Assembly: GCA_022750195.1 (NCBI GenBank) | Contig: JAKIWE010000002.1 | Coordinates: forward strand, 62,001 to 126,000 | Length of the DNA stretch: 64,000 nt | Direction of reading: 5' to 3' | Origin: Thermoplasmata archaeon | GTDB lineage: Archaea; Thermoplasmatota; Thermoplasmata; Lutacidiplasmatales; UBA184 | Part shown: piece after piece, positions 17,114-26,011 of the stretch | Numbering within the stretch: position 1 is the stretch's first letter | Layout of the letters: each line of letters starts with the position of its first letter | The notes under the pieces: generated by a model | Seen by the model: the letters and a program-made list of their open reading frames with translations, nothing else | Told to the model about the DNA's origin: nothing | Databases searched by the model: none | Translations under genes and position numbers: made by a program

Positions 17114-18321
17114 GCGCCACCCCGTCCGCGCCTGAGCCGGTCCCTTCGACGCTGACCTCGGACCAGCCCGCGACGGGCGAGCCTCTCCTGAAGGTCGAGG
17201 ACCTCACGATCGAGTACCACGTCGGGGCCGGCGTCTTCCGGGCCGTTCAGGAGGTCTCCTTCGAACTGCATCCGGGTCGGGTGCTCGGGATCGTCGGCGA
17301 AACCGGTTGCGGCAAGAGCACCCTCGCCCACGCGATCCCCCGGCTGCTGCCCGAACCTCCCGCGAAGATCCGGTCGGGGAAGATCGTCTACCAGGGCGTC
17401 GACCTTGCCCAGGTGCCGAAGTGGCAGATCCCGCGGGTCCGCGGCACCGGGGTCGGGATGATCTTCCAGGAGCCGATCAACTCCCTCAATCCCTCCTACC
17501 GGATCTACAGCCAGATCGTCGAGGCGATCCGGGTTCGCCGGCTCCGCGATGCCGGCAAGATGCCGAGCTTCCACCCCGGCCCTCAGCCGTTCGATTACTC
17601 GCGACGGCCGAAGCTGTCGACCGCGGAGGCGATGGCCCACCCGCTCACCCCCGTGCTGCCCTCTGGGATCCGCGACCGCGGACCTACCGCGCTCCCGAAA
17701 CAACTGCGCGAAGAGGTGCTCGACTACCTGCGACTGGTCCGGATCAACGACCCGGAGACGATCCTGAGCCTGTATCCGCACGAGCTCTCCGGCGGGATGC
17801 GCCAGCGCGTGATGATCGCGATGGCGCTCAGCCAGCGCCCGACGCTGCTGATCGCGGACGAACCGACGAGCGCCCTCGACGTGACGATCCAGGCGCAGGT
17901 CCTCTCGCTGATGAAAGAGCTGATGGAGGAGGTGAAGACCTCGATCCTGTTCATCAGCCACGACCTGGGCGTCGTCGCCGAAATGGCCGACGAGGTCGGC
18001 GTGATGTACGCGGGGCACCTGGTCGAGCTCGGCCCGGTCGACGAGGTGTTCCGCCACCCCGGCCACCCGTACACCCGGGCGCTCCTCGAGTCGGTCCCGA
18101 CCCGCTACAAGGACGACGGCCCTCTCCCCTCCCTCGGCGGCTCCGTGCCGAACCTCTCCCGGCTTCCGAGCGGCTGCCCGTTCCACCCACGCTGCCCTAT
18201 CGCCGAAGCGCGGTGCGCGGTCTCGCCGGGGCCTCCGCTTGCCGTGCTGCCGGGGAAGCTCGCCGTCGCCGGCCACGCCTCGGCCTGCTACTTTCCGGAA
18301 CGGGTCGGGAGCCCACCATGA
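17110..18321 (+). CDS. Oligopeptide ABC transporter ATPase, DppD/OppD type, with an internal insertion
   Basis: A 403-residue cytoplasmic ATPase. Walker A is GETGCGKST, the signature is LSGGMRQR, Walker B is LLIADEPTSALD and the H-loop follows in FISHDLGVVAE. The C-terminus has the oligopeptide-transporter extension: HPGHPYTRALLESVP and the Cys-containing PFHPRCPIAEARC, which in some members binds an iron-sulphur cluster or metal. The protein is longer than the usual roughly 330 residues because some 60 residues (around RRLRDAGKMPSFHPGPQPF to TALPKQLREE) are inserted between the Q-loop and the signature. The start GTG overlaps the permease stop and the gene end overlaps the next start (ATGA). 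Confidence 0.92.
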   Translation: MSATPSAPEPVPSTLTSDQPATGEPLLKVEDLTIEYHVGAGVFRAVQEVSFELHPGRVLGIVGETGCGKSTLAHAIPRLLPEPPAKIRSGKIVYQGVDLAQVPKWQIPRVRGTGVGMIFQEPINSLNPSYRIYSQIVEAIRVRRLRDAGKMPSFHPGPQPFDYSRRPKLSTAEAMAHPLTPVLPSGIRDRGPTALPKQLREEVLDYLRLVRINDPETILSLYPHELSGGMRQRVMIAMALSQRPTLLIADEPTSALDVTIQAQVLSLMKELMEEVKTSILFISHDLGVVAEMADEVGVMYAGHLVELGPVDEVFRHPGHPYTRALLESVPTRYKDDGPLPSLGGSVPNLSRLPSGCPFHPRCPIAEARCAVSPGPPLAVLPGKLAVAGHASACYFPERVGSPP

Positions 18322-19367
18322 CCGACCCCCTGCTCGAGACCCGGAACGTCACCAAGCACTTTCCCCTCAGCCGGTCGCTGACCCAGTACTTTGGAGGGGA
18401 GGCCCGTCTTGCGATCCACGCCATCGATGGGGTCTCCGTTCAGGTCCACCGAGGCGAGACGCTCGGGCTGATCGGGGAGTCCGGCTCGGGGAAGACGACG
18501 CTCGGCTGGCTCATGGCCCGCCTCCACACCGCGACCTCCGGTGAGCTGTTGTTCGAGGGCCGGGATGTCTCCCGACTGCACGGGCGGGCGCTCCGCAAGT
18601 GGCGGCAGAACCTCCAGGTCGTCTTCCAGGATCCGGTCGGTTCGCTCGACCCTCGGCAACGGGTCTGGCAGATCGTGAGCGAGCCGATCCAGGCCCAGCA
18701 ACGACTCTCCCGCGGGAAACTCCGCGCCCTCGTTGCCGAACTGCTCCCCTCGGTGGGCCTCCCCCCGGACTGCCTTGACCAGTACCCGCACGAGTTCTCC
18801 GGGGGTGGAAGACAGCGCCTGTCGCTCGCCCGCGCGCTCAGCCTCCAGCCGAAGCTCGTGATCCTCGACGAACCGACGAGCGCTCTCGATGTCGCCGTTC
18901 AGGCCCAGATCCTCAACCGGTTGGTCACCCTGCAGCGTGAGTCCGGCTACTCGTACGTGCTGATCACGCACAACGTCGCGGCGGTGCGGTACGTCGCCGA
19001 CCGCGTCGCGGTGCTGTACCTAGGCAAGGTCGCGGAAGTCGGTCCCGTCCGGTCGGTCCTCGAGCACCCGGTGCACCCGTACACGAAGGCGTTGCTCGCC
19101 GCCGTGCCGGTCGCCGACGCAGGGCGGCGGCGGACGCGGTACCAGATCAAGGGGGAGATCCCCACGCTGATCCGACCGCCCCCGGGCTGCCGGTTCGCCG
19201 CCCGATGCCCGTTCGTCATCGAGCGGTGCCGGGTCGAGGAACCGTTGCTGCTCCCGGTCACCGCCGCGAACGACCACGTCGTCGCCTGCCACCGGTCGGC
19301 GGAGGTCGGCGACATCCCACCGGAGAGCCTGCTGGCGACCGTCCCGCCGCCGGCGGCTTCGGCGTAG
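18318..19367 (+). CDS. Oligopeptide ABC transporter ATPase, DppF/OppF type
   Basis: A 349-residue second ATPase of the transporter. Walker A is GESGSGKTT, the signature FSGGGRQRLSLARAL, Walker B LVILDEPTSALD and the H-loop ITHNVAAVRY. The family's C-terminal HPVHPYTKALLAAVP block and the cysteine region CRFAARCPFVIERC are both present. DppD and DppF form the heterodimer that drives import. The start ATG overlaps the preceding stop (ATGA), the last gene of the 15014-19367 operon. It is convergent with the second binding-protein gene, only 15 bp away. Confidence 0.93.
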   Translation: MTDPLLETRNVTKHFPLSRSLTQYFGGEARLAIHAIDGVSVQVHRGETLGLIGESGSGKTTLGWLMARLHTATSGELLFEGRDVSRLHGRALRKWRQNLQVVFQDPVGSLDPRQRVWQIVSEPIQAQQRLSRGKLRALVAELLPSVGLPPDCLDQYPHEFSGGGRQRLSLARALSLQPKLVILDEPTSALDVAVQAQILNRLVTLQRESGYSYVLITHNVAAVRYVADRVAVLYLGKVAEVGPVRSVLEHPVHPYTKALLAAVPVADAGRRRTRYQIKGEIPTLIRPPPGCRFAARCPFVIERCRVEEPLLLPVTAANDHVVACHRSAEVGDIPPESLLATVPPPAASA

Positions 19368-19382
19368 AGAGCGGGGCCGGAC

Positions 19383-21242
19383 CTACGACGCCGACTGCGT
19401 GTTGAAGCAGAGCGAGTACGGCTCCGCGCTCGCCATCGGGTTCTCGATGTACCCGTTCAACGCCGAGTTGTAGACCGCGAACGCGGTCGGCACGACCATC
19501 CAGATGTCGGTGTAGTTGTTGTACATGAGCTGGGTCATCTGGGTGTAATCGCCCGTCAGATTCGTTACGTTCGTGTCGCTGGCGGCGGCGTAGACGAGGT
19601 TGTTGACGGTCGCGTTGTTGTAGCCGGACATGCACAGGTTGGCGCTGCCGGAGCTGACCGCGTCGTTCTGGGTCCAATCGTCCGGCGAGATGTAGTCGGA
19701 CGTGTAGAACTCCTGGCCGATCGGGAACGGCCCACCGTTCAGGCTCTCCTGGGCCGTGCACTGCCCGGTGCTCGAATCGACGACCTGCATCTGGTAGAGC
19801 GTGGTGAGCGGGACGGCCACCAGGTTGAGGGTGATCCCGATCTGGGCGAGGTCGTTCTTGAGCAGGAGGGCCATCTGGGCCCAGTCCGGGCTCGGGGAGA
19901 TGTACTCGTAGGTGAGGGTCCCCGGGTAGCCGTTCGGCCAGGGGGACTGACTCATCTCCTGCTTCGCGAGGGCTAGATTGTAGGAGTACGGCTGGAGATT
20001 TTGGGGGTTGTAGTACGGGTACGACGGAGGGACCGGGCCGACCCATTGGGACGCGTAGCCGCCGAACGCCTCCTGGATGATCTGGTTGTAGTCGATGGCG
20101 TGCGCCACCGCCGCGCGGACCGACCAGTTGTTGAACGGGGCGGTCGATTGGTTGAGGTAGATCCACCACGATCCGCCCGTGGCCCCGTAGACGACGGGCA
20201 GCGCCTGGACGGTCACGCATCTCGTCGCCTGAAGCTCGTGGACGGTGTCCGGACCGAGGTAGGCGAACGACGCTCCTGCAGCGGCGCCGGATTTGAGGTC
20301 CTGCACCGTGACGGAGCTCTGCTGCTGGAACTGCACCTCCACCGACTCCTTGGCCGGCTGGAGAAGATTGACCGCGGGATAGGCTGCAGCTGCGGCCGAT
20401 CCCCAATAGCTCGGGTCGATCGAAAGCTGGTAGCCGGTCTGTTGGCTGTAACTGGTGAGCAGGTACGGGCCGGTCCCGACCATGTTCGTCGCCAGGAAGG
20501 TGTTCGCCTGCGCCCATACGCCGCCGTTCGCCTGGACGACCTTCGGGTCGACGGCGTAGGAGTTGGGGGCCGAGAGCGACGCAAGGAGGTAGGTGTACGG
20601 GACGACGCCCAGGTAACCGAAGCCGAGGTTGAGCTCGATCGTGAGATTGTTGATCACCTGGAACGACTGGTTCGGGGCCTCCATGAACTGAATCTGGGAG
20701 GCGCTCGGATTGTAGAAGTTGGTCGTGTTGAGGAAGTTCGCCATCGACGAAGCGGCCGCCTGATTGGCGGAGCTGTTGCTGTAGTAGGAGAGGCCGGGGT
20801 ACCAGAAGTTCTGCGTGAGGATGAACCCCGAGCCCTGCGTCATCACGATGTCCCGGTAGAGGCTGAACCATTGCACGAAGGCGTTGTAGCCGTCCCCGTT
20901 CGAGAAGTGAGCCCCCGCTCGGAGGGTGAAGTTCCAGTGGAACTGGTCGCCCGAGACGGACCAATTCGAGGCGAGGACGCCTTCGAAGGTGGTGTAGCTC
21001 GAACCGTTGTAGTTGACCATACCCTGGTAGACCTGCTGCACCGCCGCCCAGCCGGGAGTGGTGAAGGTCACCGCCGGGTCCAGGGAGTCGGGTTTCTCCG
21101 CCTGGTCTAAGATGAGGGTGGACTTCGACGACACCCCGCAGGTCGTCGATTTGTGAGTCTCGTAATAGTAGATTCCGGCCCCCGAGGCGACCACGGCGAC
21201 GACGACCACGACAGCGATGATTCTAACCCACTTCGGATTCAC
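19383..21242 (-). CDS. ABC transporter substrate-binding protein, family 5, copy 2
   Basis: A 619-residue paralogue of the binding protein at 8867-10744, with matching blocks throughout (for example FNNWSVRAAVAHAIDYNQI against FNNLSVREAVVHAINYSQI, and KQEMSQSPWPNGYPGT identical). It starts with a signal-anchor (NPKWVRIIAVVVVVAVVA). GTG 21242 is chosen over TTG 21272 because the paralogue starts at the same point and the TATA-like box at about 21288 would place the transcript start near 21262, downstream of the TTG. Both lobes of the solute-binding fold are complete. The gene is convergent with the transporter operon and has its own promoter, so the two binding proteins can be expressed separately and probably widen the substrate range of one transporter. 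Confidence 0.9.
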   Translation of the reverse strand: MNPKWVRIIAVVVVVAVVASGAGIYYYETHKSTTCGVSSKSTLILDQAEKPDSLDPAVTFTTPGWAAVQQVYQGMVNYNGSSYTTFEGVLASNWSVSGDQFHWNFTLRAGAHFSNGDGYNAFVQWFSLYRDIVMTQGSGFILTQNFWYPGLSYYSNSSANQAAASSMANFLNTTNFYNPSASQIQFMEAPNQSFQVINNLTIELNLGFGYLGVVPYTYLLASLSAPNSYAVDPKVVQANGGVWAQANTFLATNMVGTGPYLLTSYSQQTGYQLSIDPSYWGSAAAAAYPAVNLLQPAKESVEVQFQQQSSVTVQDLKSGAAAGASFAYLGPDTVHELQATRCVTVQALPVVYGATGGSWWIYLNQSTAPFNNWSVRAAVAHAIDYNQIIQEAFGGYASQWVGPVPPSYPYYNPQNLQPYSYNLALAKQEMSQSPWPNGYPGTLTYEYISPSPDWAQMALLLKNDLAQIGITLNLVAVPLTTLYQMQVVDSSTGQCTAQESLNGGPFPIGQEFYTSDYISPDDWTQNDAVSSGSANLCMSGYNNATVNNLVYAAASDTNVTNLTGDYTQMTQLMYNNYTDIWMVVPTAFAVYNSALNGYIENPMASAEPYSLCFNTQSAS

Positions 21243-21283
21243 GGCGGGAGGCCCCCCCGGTCGAGGGGGCAAAACCCCTGCAC

Positions 21284-21295
21284 CTTGATATAAGC
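21284..21295 (-). promoter_or_regulatory. TATA-like box for binding protein copy 2
   Basis: On the minus strand the sequence reads GCTTATATCAAG, a good archaeal TATA match in otherwise GC-rich DNA, about 45 bp before the chosen GTG start. Confidence 0.55.
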
Positions 21296-21400
21296 TCGGA
21301 CACGGCGCCCGGCGCTCCCCCCCGCCCGCCCCTGGAGGGAGGGCTCGCCGAACCGCGACAACATCTTCTATCCCGCGGCCTCCTCGAGGCGAGGGGCACC

Positions 21401-22897
21401 ATGGCAGCGGAGAAGATGTTCATCGGCGGCGAATGGGTGGCCGCCCACACCGAGGCGACGACGCCCGTCGTGAGCCCCTTCACCGGTGCCAAGATCGCCG
21501 ACGTCGCGCGCGGGGACCGGGAGGACACGCGCAAGGCGATCGACGCGGCGAGGGAGGCGTTCGACCGCGGACCGTGGCCCCGGATGCCGCCCCGGGCCCG
21601 CGGCGAGGTGTTCCTCAAGGCGGCGAAGATCCTCGGGGACCGGGCGACGGCGATCGCCGAGCTTGAGAGTCGGAACCAGGGCAAGACGATCAAGCAAGCC
21701 GCCGACGCCGACATTCCCTTCTCGTTGGACAACCTGATCTTCTACGCCGGAGCCTGCCGCACGCTCGACGCCCACAGCCCGCAGGAGTTCACCGGGGACG
21801 GGACGACGATCTTCCGCCGGGAACCGATCGGGGTCGTCGCGTCGATCACGCCGTGGAACTACCCGTTCATGATGGCCGTCTGGAAGCTCGGCCCGGCCCT
21901 CGTCGTCGGCAACAGCGTCGTGCTCAAGCCCGCGAGCTGGACGCCGCTCTCTACGCTCGAGCTCGCCCGGGCGTTCCACGACGCGGGCCTCCCGCCGGGG
22001 GCGCTCAACGTCGTGGTCGGTACCGGCGAGGAGGCCGGCAACGAGCTCTGCCGCAATCCGAAGGTCGACATGGTCTCGCTGACCGGTGACACCGCCACGG
22101 GCCGCAAGGTGATGGAGGCGGCGAGCGGGACCGTCAAGCGGACGCAGCTCGAGCTCGGCGGAAAGGCACCGTTCGTCGTCTTCGCCGACGCCGACGTCGC
22201 CGCGGCCGTTGAGGGGGCCATGGTCGGAGGGTTCGTCAACGGCGGGCAGGACTGCACGGCCGCGACGCGGCTCATCGTCCACGCCTCCGTGCGCGAGAAG
22301 TTCCTCCGCCACCTCCTCGACCGGGTCCACGAGATCCGCATGGGCGACCCGATGTCTCGCTCCACCGACCTGGGACCGCTCGTCCATCGGAGCCACCAGA
22401 AGAAGGTCCTCGACGCTGTCGAGCACGGGGTGAGCGAAGGTGCGAAGCTTCGGTCGGGCGGGACCGACGGCGGACCGAAGCTCAAGGACGGCGCCTTCGT
22501 GACGCCGACGGTGCTCGATGCGGTGGCCCCGGATATGGACGTCGCGCAGAAGGAAGTGTTCGGGCCCGTGCTCGACGTGATGGAGTTCACCACCTTCGAC
22601 GAGGCGATCGCGATCGCCAACGGAGTCGACTACGGGCTTGCGGGCAGCCTGTGGACGAACGACCTCCGGACCGCGCTCAAGGCGGCTCACGCGCTTCGGT
22701 TCGGGGACGTATGGATCAACGACCACCTTCCGTTGGGCTCGGAGACGCCGCACGGCGGGTTCAAACAATCCGGTTTCGGCAAGGACCTGGGGGTGGACTC
22801 GCTGTACGATTACACGGCGGTCAAGAACATCTACGTCGACCTGACCGGCGCAGTCCGCAAGAGCTGGCACTACACCGTCTACGGCGACCCGACGTAG
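21401..22897 (+). CDS. NAD(P)-dependent aldehyde dehydrogenase, betaine-aldehyde/aminoaldehyde type
   Basis: A 498-residue aldehyde dehydrogenase. The start FIGGEWV is typical, the NAD-binding loop is LTGDTATGRKVMEAA, the general-base Glu lies in LELGGKAP and the nucleophilic Cys in GGQDCTAATR. The Gln-Asp-Cys context and WNYPFMM block are closest to betaine-aldehyde, gamma-aminobutyraldehyde and gamma-glutamylaminobutyraldehyde dehydrogenases. The reaction turns an aldehyde made by amine oxidation or transamination into its acid in the cytosol. The next gene is a second, different aldehyde dehydrogenase starting within about 20 bp, so the two are probably cotranscribed. Class is certain; substrate is inferred from context and motif type. 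Confidence 0.9.
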   Translation: MAAEKMFIGGEWVAAHTEATTPVVSPFTGAKIADVARGDREDTRKAIDAAREAFDRGPWPRMPPRARGEVFLKAAKILGDRATAIAELESRNQGKTIKQAADADIPFSLDNLIFYAGACRTLDAHSPQEFTGDGTTIFRREPIGVVASITPWNYPFMMAVWKLGPALVVGNSVVLKPASWTPLSTLELARAFHDAGLPPGALNVVVGTGEEAGNELCRNPKVDMVSLTGDTATGRKVMEAASGTVKRTQLELGGKAPFVVFADADVAAAVEGAMVGGFVNGGQDCTAATRLIVHASVREKFLRHLLDRVHEIRMGDPMSRSTDLGPLVHRSHQKKVLDAVEHGVSEGAKLRSGGTDGGPKLKDGAFVTPTVLDAVAPDMDVAQKEVFGPVLDVMEFTTFDEAIAIANGVDYGLAGSLWTNDLRTALKAAHALRFGDVWINDHLPLGSETPHGGFKQSGFGKDLGVDSLYDYTAVKNIYVDLTGAVRKSWHYTVYGDPT

Positions 22898-22914
22898 GCA
22901 GGGGAGAGGCCACG

Positions 22915-24393
22915 ATCGAAGGGATACCGGAGGACGGCCGCGCGGCCCTACTGATCGGCGGCCGGTGGGTGCCTCCTTCCACCGGCACCTGGCGCCCGGT
23001 CGTCGACCCATCGACGGCCCAACCGATAGGGCAGGTCGCCGTCGGCGGCGCGGAGGACGCCCGGGCCGCGGTGGATGCCGCCAGCGAGGTCGAGGAGAGC
23101 TGGGGCGAGACCCCCGCCCACGAGCGCGCCCGGCTCCTGCGCGAAGTGGGTCGCCGTCTCACCGCCGACAGGGAGGTGTTGGCGCGTCTGATCGCGCACG
23201 AAGTCGGCAAGCCGCTCGCGGACGGCCGCATCGAGGTCGAACGCGCGGCGTTCGTCTTCGACCTTGCCGCGGATGAGACGCGCCACTTGACGGGCGAGAG
23301 CTTCCCGGCCGACGCCTTCGCGCTCCCTCCGGGCAACGAGCACCGGGTGCTGTTCACCACACGGGACCCGGTAGGGGTCGTCGTCGCGATCTCTCCGTTC
23401 AACTTCCCGCTCAACCTGTTGACCCACAAGGTCGCCCCGGCGCTGGCGGCCGGAAACCCCGTCGTCGCCAAGCCGACGAGCGCGGCCCCGTTCACCGCGT
23501 TGCGCCTCGTCCATCACATCGAGGACGCCGGCGTTCCCGCAGGAGTAATCAACGCCGTCCTCGGACCGGGGGGCGCCGTCGGCGACGCGCTCGTGGAGCA
23601 CCCGCGGACGCGCCTCGTCACCTTCACCGGCTCGACGGCGGTCGGCCTCTCGATCGCCGAGCGCGCGGCCCGCCAAGCGAAGCGCGTGATCCTCGAGATG
23701 GGCGGGCTCGACCCGCTGATCATCCTCGACGACGCCCCGCTCGACCGTTCCGTTCGCGCCGCGCTGCGCGGGGCGTTCGGCTTCTCCGGCCAGGTCTGCA
23801 CCGCGTCCAAGCGCCTCCTCGTGGCCGAGGCGGTGGCCGATCGGTTCGCCCAAGCGTTGACCGACCAGGTTCGATCGCTGCGGGTCGGCTCCGCCCTGGA
23901 CGAGGCGACCCAGGTCGGGCCGCTCGTCGACGCGGCGGCTGTCGACCATGTGCACGGCCTCATCGAGGACGCGCAGCGGCACGACGCGGAGCTGCTCACC
24001 GGCGGGCAGCGGGTGGGGAACGGACCGGGATTCTTCTACGCGCCGACCGTGCTCGACCGGGTCCCCGTGACGGCGCGGATCGCGCAGGAGGAGCCGTTCG
24101 GACCGGTGGCCCCGATCCTCCGGTTCTCGGACGAAGCCGAGGCGGCCGCGATCGCGAACGGAACGCCCTACGGGCTCCAGGCCTCGATCTATACGAACGA
24201 CCTCTCCCGGGCGTTCCGCCTGGCGCGGAAGATCCGAGCCGGCGGCGTCCATCTGAACGACCCGACGACGCTCCGCTGGGATGCGCTCCCGTTCGGGGGC
24301 GTGAAGGCGAGCGGCGTCGGTCGAGAAGGGGTGGCCAGCGCGATGCGCGAGATGACCGAAGTGAAGCTCATCTCCGTGAACTACAGCCCGTAA
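22915..24393 (+). CDS. Second aldehyde dehydrogenase; start codon non-canonical
   Basis: About 492 residues of an aldehyde dehydrogenase distinct from its upstream neighbour. It has LIGGRWVPPSTG near the N-terminus, NAD-binding FTGSTAVGLSIAERA, base Glu in LEMGGLDP and nucleophile Cys in FSGQVCTASKR, followed by EEPFGPVAPI. The GQVCTASKR form resembles lactaldehyde, glyceraldehyde and succinate-semialdehyde dehydrogenases. No ATG, GTG or TTG precedes the conserved LIGGRW block unless the start lies deep inside the previous gene. Candidates are ATC 22915 (with GGGGAG eight bases upstream, used here), ACG 22912 or CTG 22951; GTG 22969 would remove the conserved block. It likely works in series with the first enzyme on aldehydes from amine breakdown. 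Confidence 0.82.
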   Translation: MEGIPEDGRAALLIGGRWVPPSTGTWRPVVDPSTAQPIGQVAVGGAEDARAAVDAASEVEESWGETPAHERARLLREVGRRLTADREVLARLIAHEVGKPLADGRIEVERAAFVFDLAADETRHLTGESFPADAFALPPGNEHRVLFTTRDPVGVVVAISPFNFPLNLLTHKVAPALAAGNPVVAKPTSAAPFTALRLVHHIEDAGVPAGVINAVLGPGGAVGDALVEHPRTRLVTFTGSTAVGLSIAERAARQAKRVILEMGGLDPLIILDDAPLDRSVRAALRGAFGFSGQVCTASKRLLVAEAVADRFAQALTDQVRSLRVGSALDEATQVGPLVDAAAVDHVHGLIEDAQRHDAELLTGGQRVGNGPGFFYAPTVLDRVPVTARIAQEEPFGPVAPILRFSDEAEAAAIANGTPYGLQASIYTNDLSRAFRLARKIRAGGVHLNDPTTLRWDALPFGGVKASGVGREGVASAMREMTEVKLISVNYSP

Positions 24394-24422
24394 CCGAGAG
24401 AGTTCCCCCCCGGACCCGCGCG

Positions 24423-25919
24423 TCAGGGGAGTTCGCGCCCGGGGGGCGCCGGCGACGGCGCCGGGTGGATCGGCGGGACGATGCCGGAAGGGCGGACGAG
24501 GCCCGGGCCGGCCATCGGCGCGGTCGGGCGAGGGACCGGCGGCGCGCGGCCGTGGGGTACGTCCAAGGCTGCGAGCGAGGCGTCGAACACCTCGAGGCCC
24601 CGGTCGAGCAGCTCGTCCTCGATGACGAGGGGCGCCATGAACCGAAGGACGTTGTCGAACGGGCCGCACGTATGCATCAACACGCCTCGATGCAACAGCT
24701 CCCGCCGCATCGCCTTCGCCCGGTCCCCCCACGGCGTGCGACCGGGAGCATCCTTGACGAAATCGACCCCGATCATGAACCCGCGGCCCCTCACCTCGCC
24801 GATCGACAGGTGCGAAGAGGCCAGCTCTGCGAAGCGTTGCTTCGTCCTCTCACCGCGGCGTGCAGTGCGTTCCAGAAGATCGCCGCCTTTGAGGAGGCGG
24901 AGGACCTCGGTACCGGCGGCGAGCGCCAGCGGATTCGCCCGGAACGTCCCGATGTGGAAGCCGGCGGGCAGCTCCGGCACGAGGTCGTCGCGGTACGCCA
25001 CGAGGGAGAGCGGGATCCCACCGCCGATGGTCTTCGCGATGCAGACGATATCGGGGGTGACCCCCGCGTGGTCGACGGCCCACATCTTGCCGGTGCGACC
25101 GAGGCCGCTCTGGATCTCGTCGGCGATCAGCAGCAGGTCGTGGCGGTCACAGAACTCCCGCAGGGACGGCAGGAACTCCTCCGGGGGGACGACGTAGCCG
25201 CCCTCGCCGAGGATCGGTTCGACGACGACGGCGGCGAGGCCGTCCACCCCCGAGTAGGGGTCGGCGACCAGGTGCTCGAGGTATCGAAGGAGATTCGCGC
25301 AACCTCCGTCCGGGTCGAGCGTCGGCCGGTACGGGTCGGGGAAAGGAACGCGCACGACGGTCCCCCCGCGGAACGCGCTCGTCTCGTGGAACTTCCGGCC
25401 GCTCGTGAGGTTGACCGCGCCACCGTGCACGCCGTGGTAGGCGCCGGAGAAGGCGACGGTGCCCTTCCGCTTGCGAGCGAACTCGGCCAAACTGACGGCC
25501 GTCTCCACCGCGTCGCCGCCGGTGACCGTGAACAGCACCTTGGCGTGGTGGCGCAAGTGCCCGGGCAGGGAACCCACAAGCTCCTCGAGAAACTCGATGC
25601 GCGCCTCCGTCGGAAGCTCGAGGGCGTGCCAGACGCGGTTGAGCTGGCGCTCAACCGCCGCCTGGACCCGGGGGTGTCGGTGGCCGAGATTCAGTACCGA
25701 GATCCCCGAGACCCAGTCGATGTACCGGTTGCCATCGACATCCTCGACAGTGGACCCCCGGGCCTCGGCGATCGCGATCGGGAAATGCCGGGGATAGACG
25801 ACCGCATCGGTCTCGAGCTTCTGCTGCGCGGCGAGGAGCTCGCGCGAGCGGGGACCGGGCGGCGGGTGGAGAACGCGCGGGGCGTCCGGGAAGCTGAGCC
25901 ACTCCTCCGGCGCGGTCAT
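24423..25919 (-). CDS. Class III aminotransferase, 4-aminobutyrate/diaminobutyrate type
   Basis: A 498-residue fold-type I PLP enzyme. It has VDGNRYIDWVSGISVLNLGH near the start, TVTGGDAVETAV for the cofactor phosphate, LLIADEIQSGLGRTGK with the stacking Asp and CIAKTIGGG with the Schiff-base lysine. This set is that of 4-aminobutyrate and 2,4-diaminobutyrate aminotransferases (GabT/EctB branch). A Pro-rich C-terminal tail of about 50 residues is an unusual addition and probably disordered. A TTATCT box about 35 bp upstream on the minus strand is a candidate promoter. It is convergent with the aldehyde dehydrogenase pair, which could oxidise the semialdehyde it makes. Confidence 0.88.
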   Translation of the reverse strand: MTAPEEWLSFPDAPRVLHPPPGPRSRELLAAQQKLETDAVVYPRHFPIAIAEARGSTVEDVDGNRYIDWVSGISVLNLGHRHPRVQAAVERQLNRVWHALELPTEARIEFLEELVGSLPGHLRHHAKVLFTVTGGDAVETAVSLAEFARKRKGTVAFSGAYHGVHGGAVNLTSGRKFHETSAFRGGTVVRVPFPDPYRPTLDPDGGCANLLRYLEHLVADPYSGVDGLAAVVVEPILGEGGYVVPPEEFLPSLREFCDRHDLLLIADEIQSGLGRTGKMWAVDHAGVTPDIVCIAKTIGGGIPLSLVAYRDDLVPELPAGFHIGTFRANPLALAAGTEVLRLLKGGDLLERTARRGERTKQRFAELASSHLSIGEVRGRGFMIGVDFVKDAPGRTPWGDRAKAMRRELLHRGVLMHTCGPFDNVLRFMAPLVIEDELLDRGLEVFDASLAALDVPHGRAPPVPRPTAPMAGPGLVRPSGIVPPIHPAPSPAPPGRELP

Positions 25920-26011
25920 AGGAACGCTCTAACAGCTCTAGGGCCGCCCGGAGATAAGAAGCCGCCCGCGGGAGGTCGGGTTTTTCCTCCGGTCGGGATG
26001 AGGAGCGCGTC

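Noticed and set aside
22948-24732. 594-codon antisense frame over the second aldehyde dehydrogenase
   Set aside because: No motifs; the sense frame carries all aldehyde-dehydrogenase catalytic residues.
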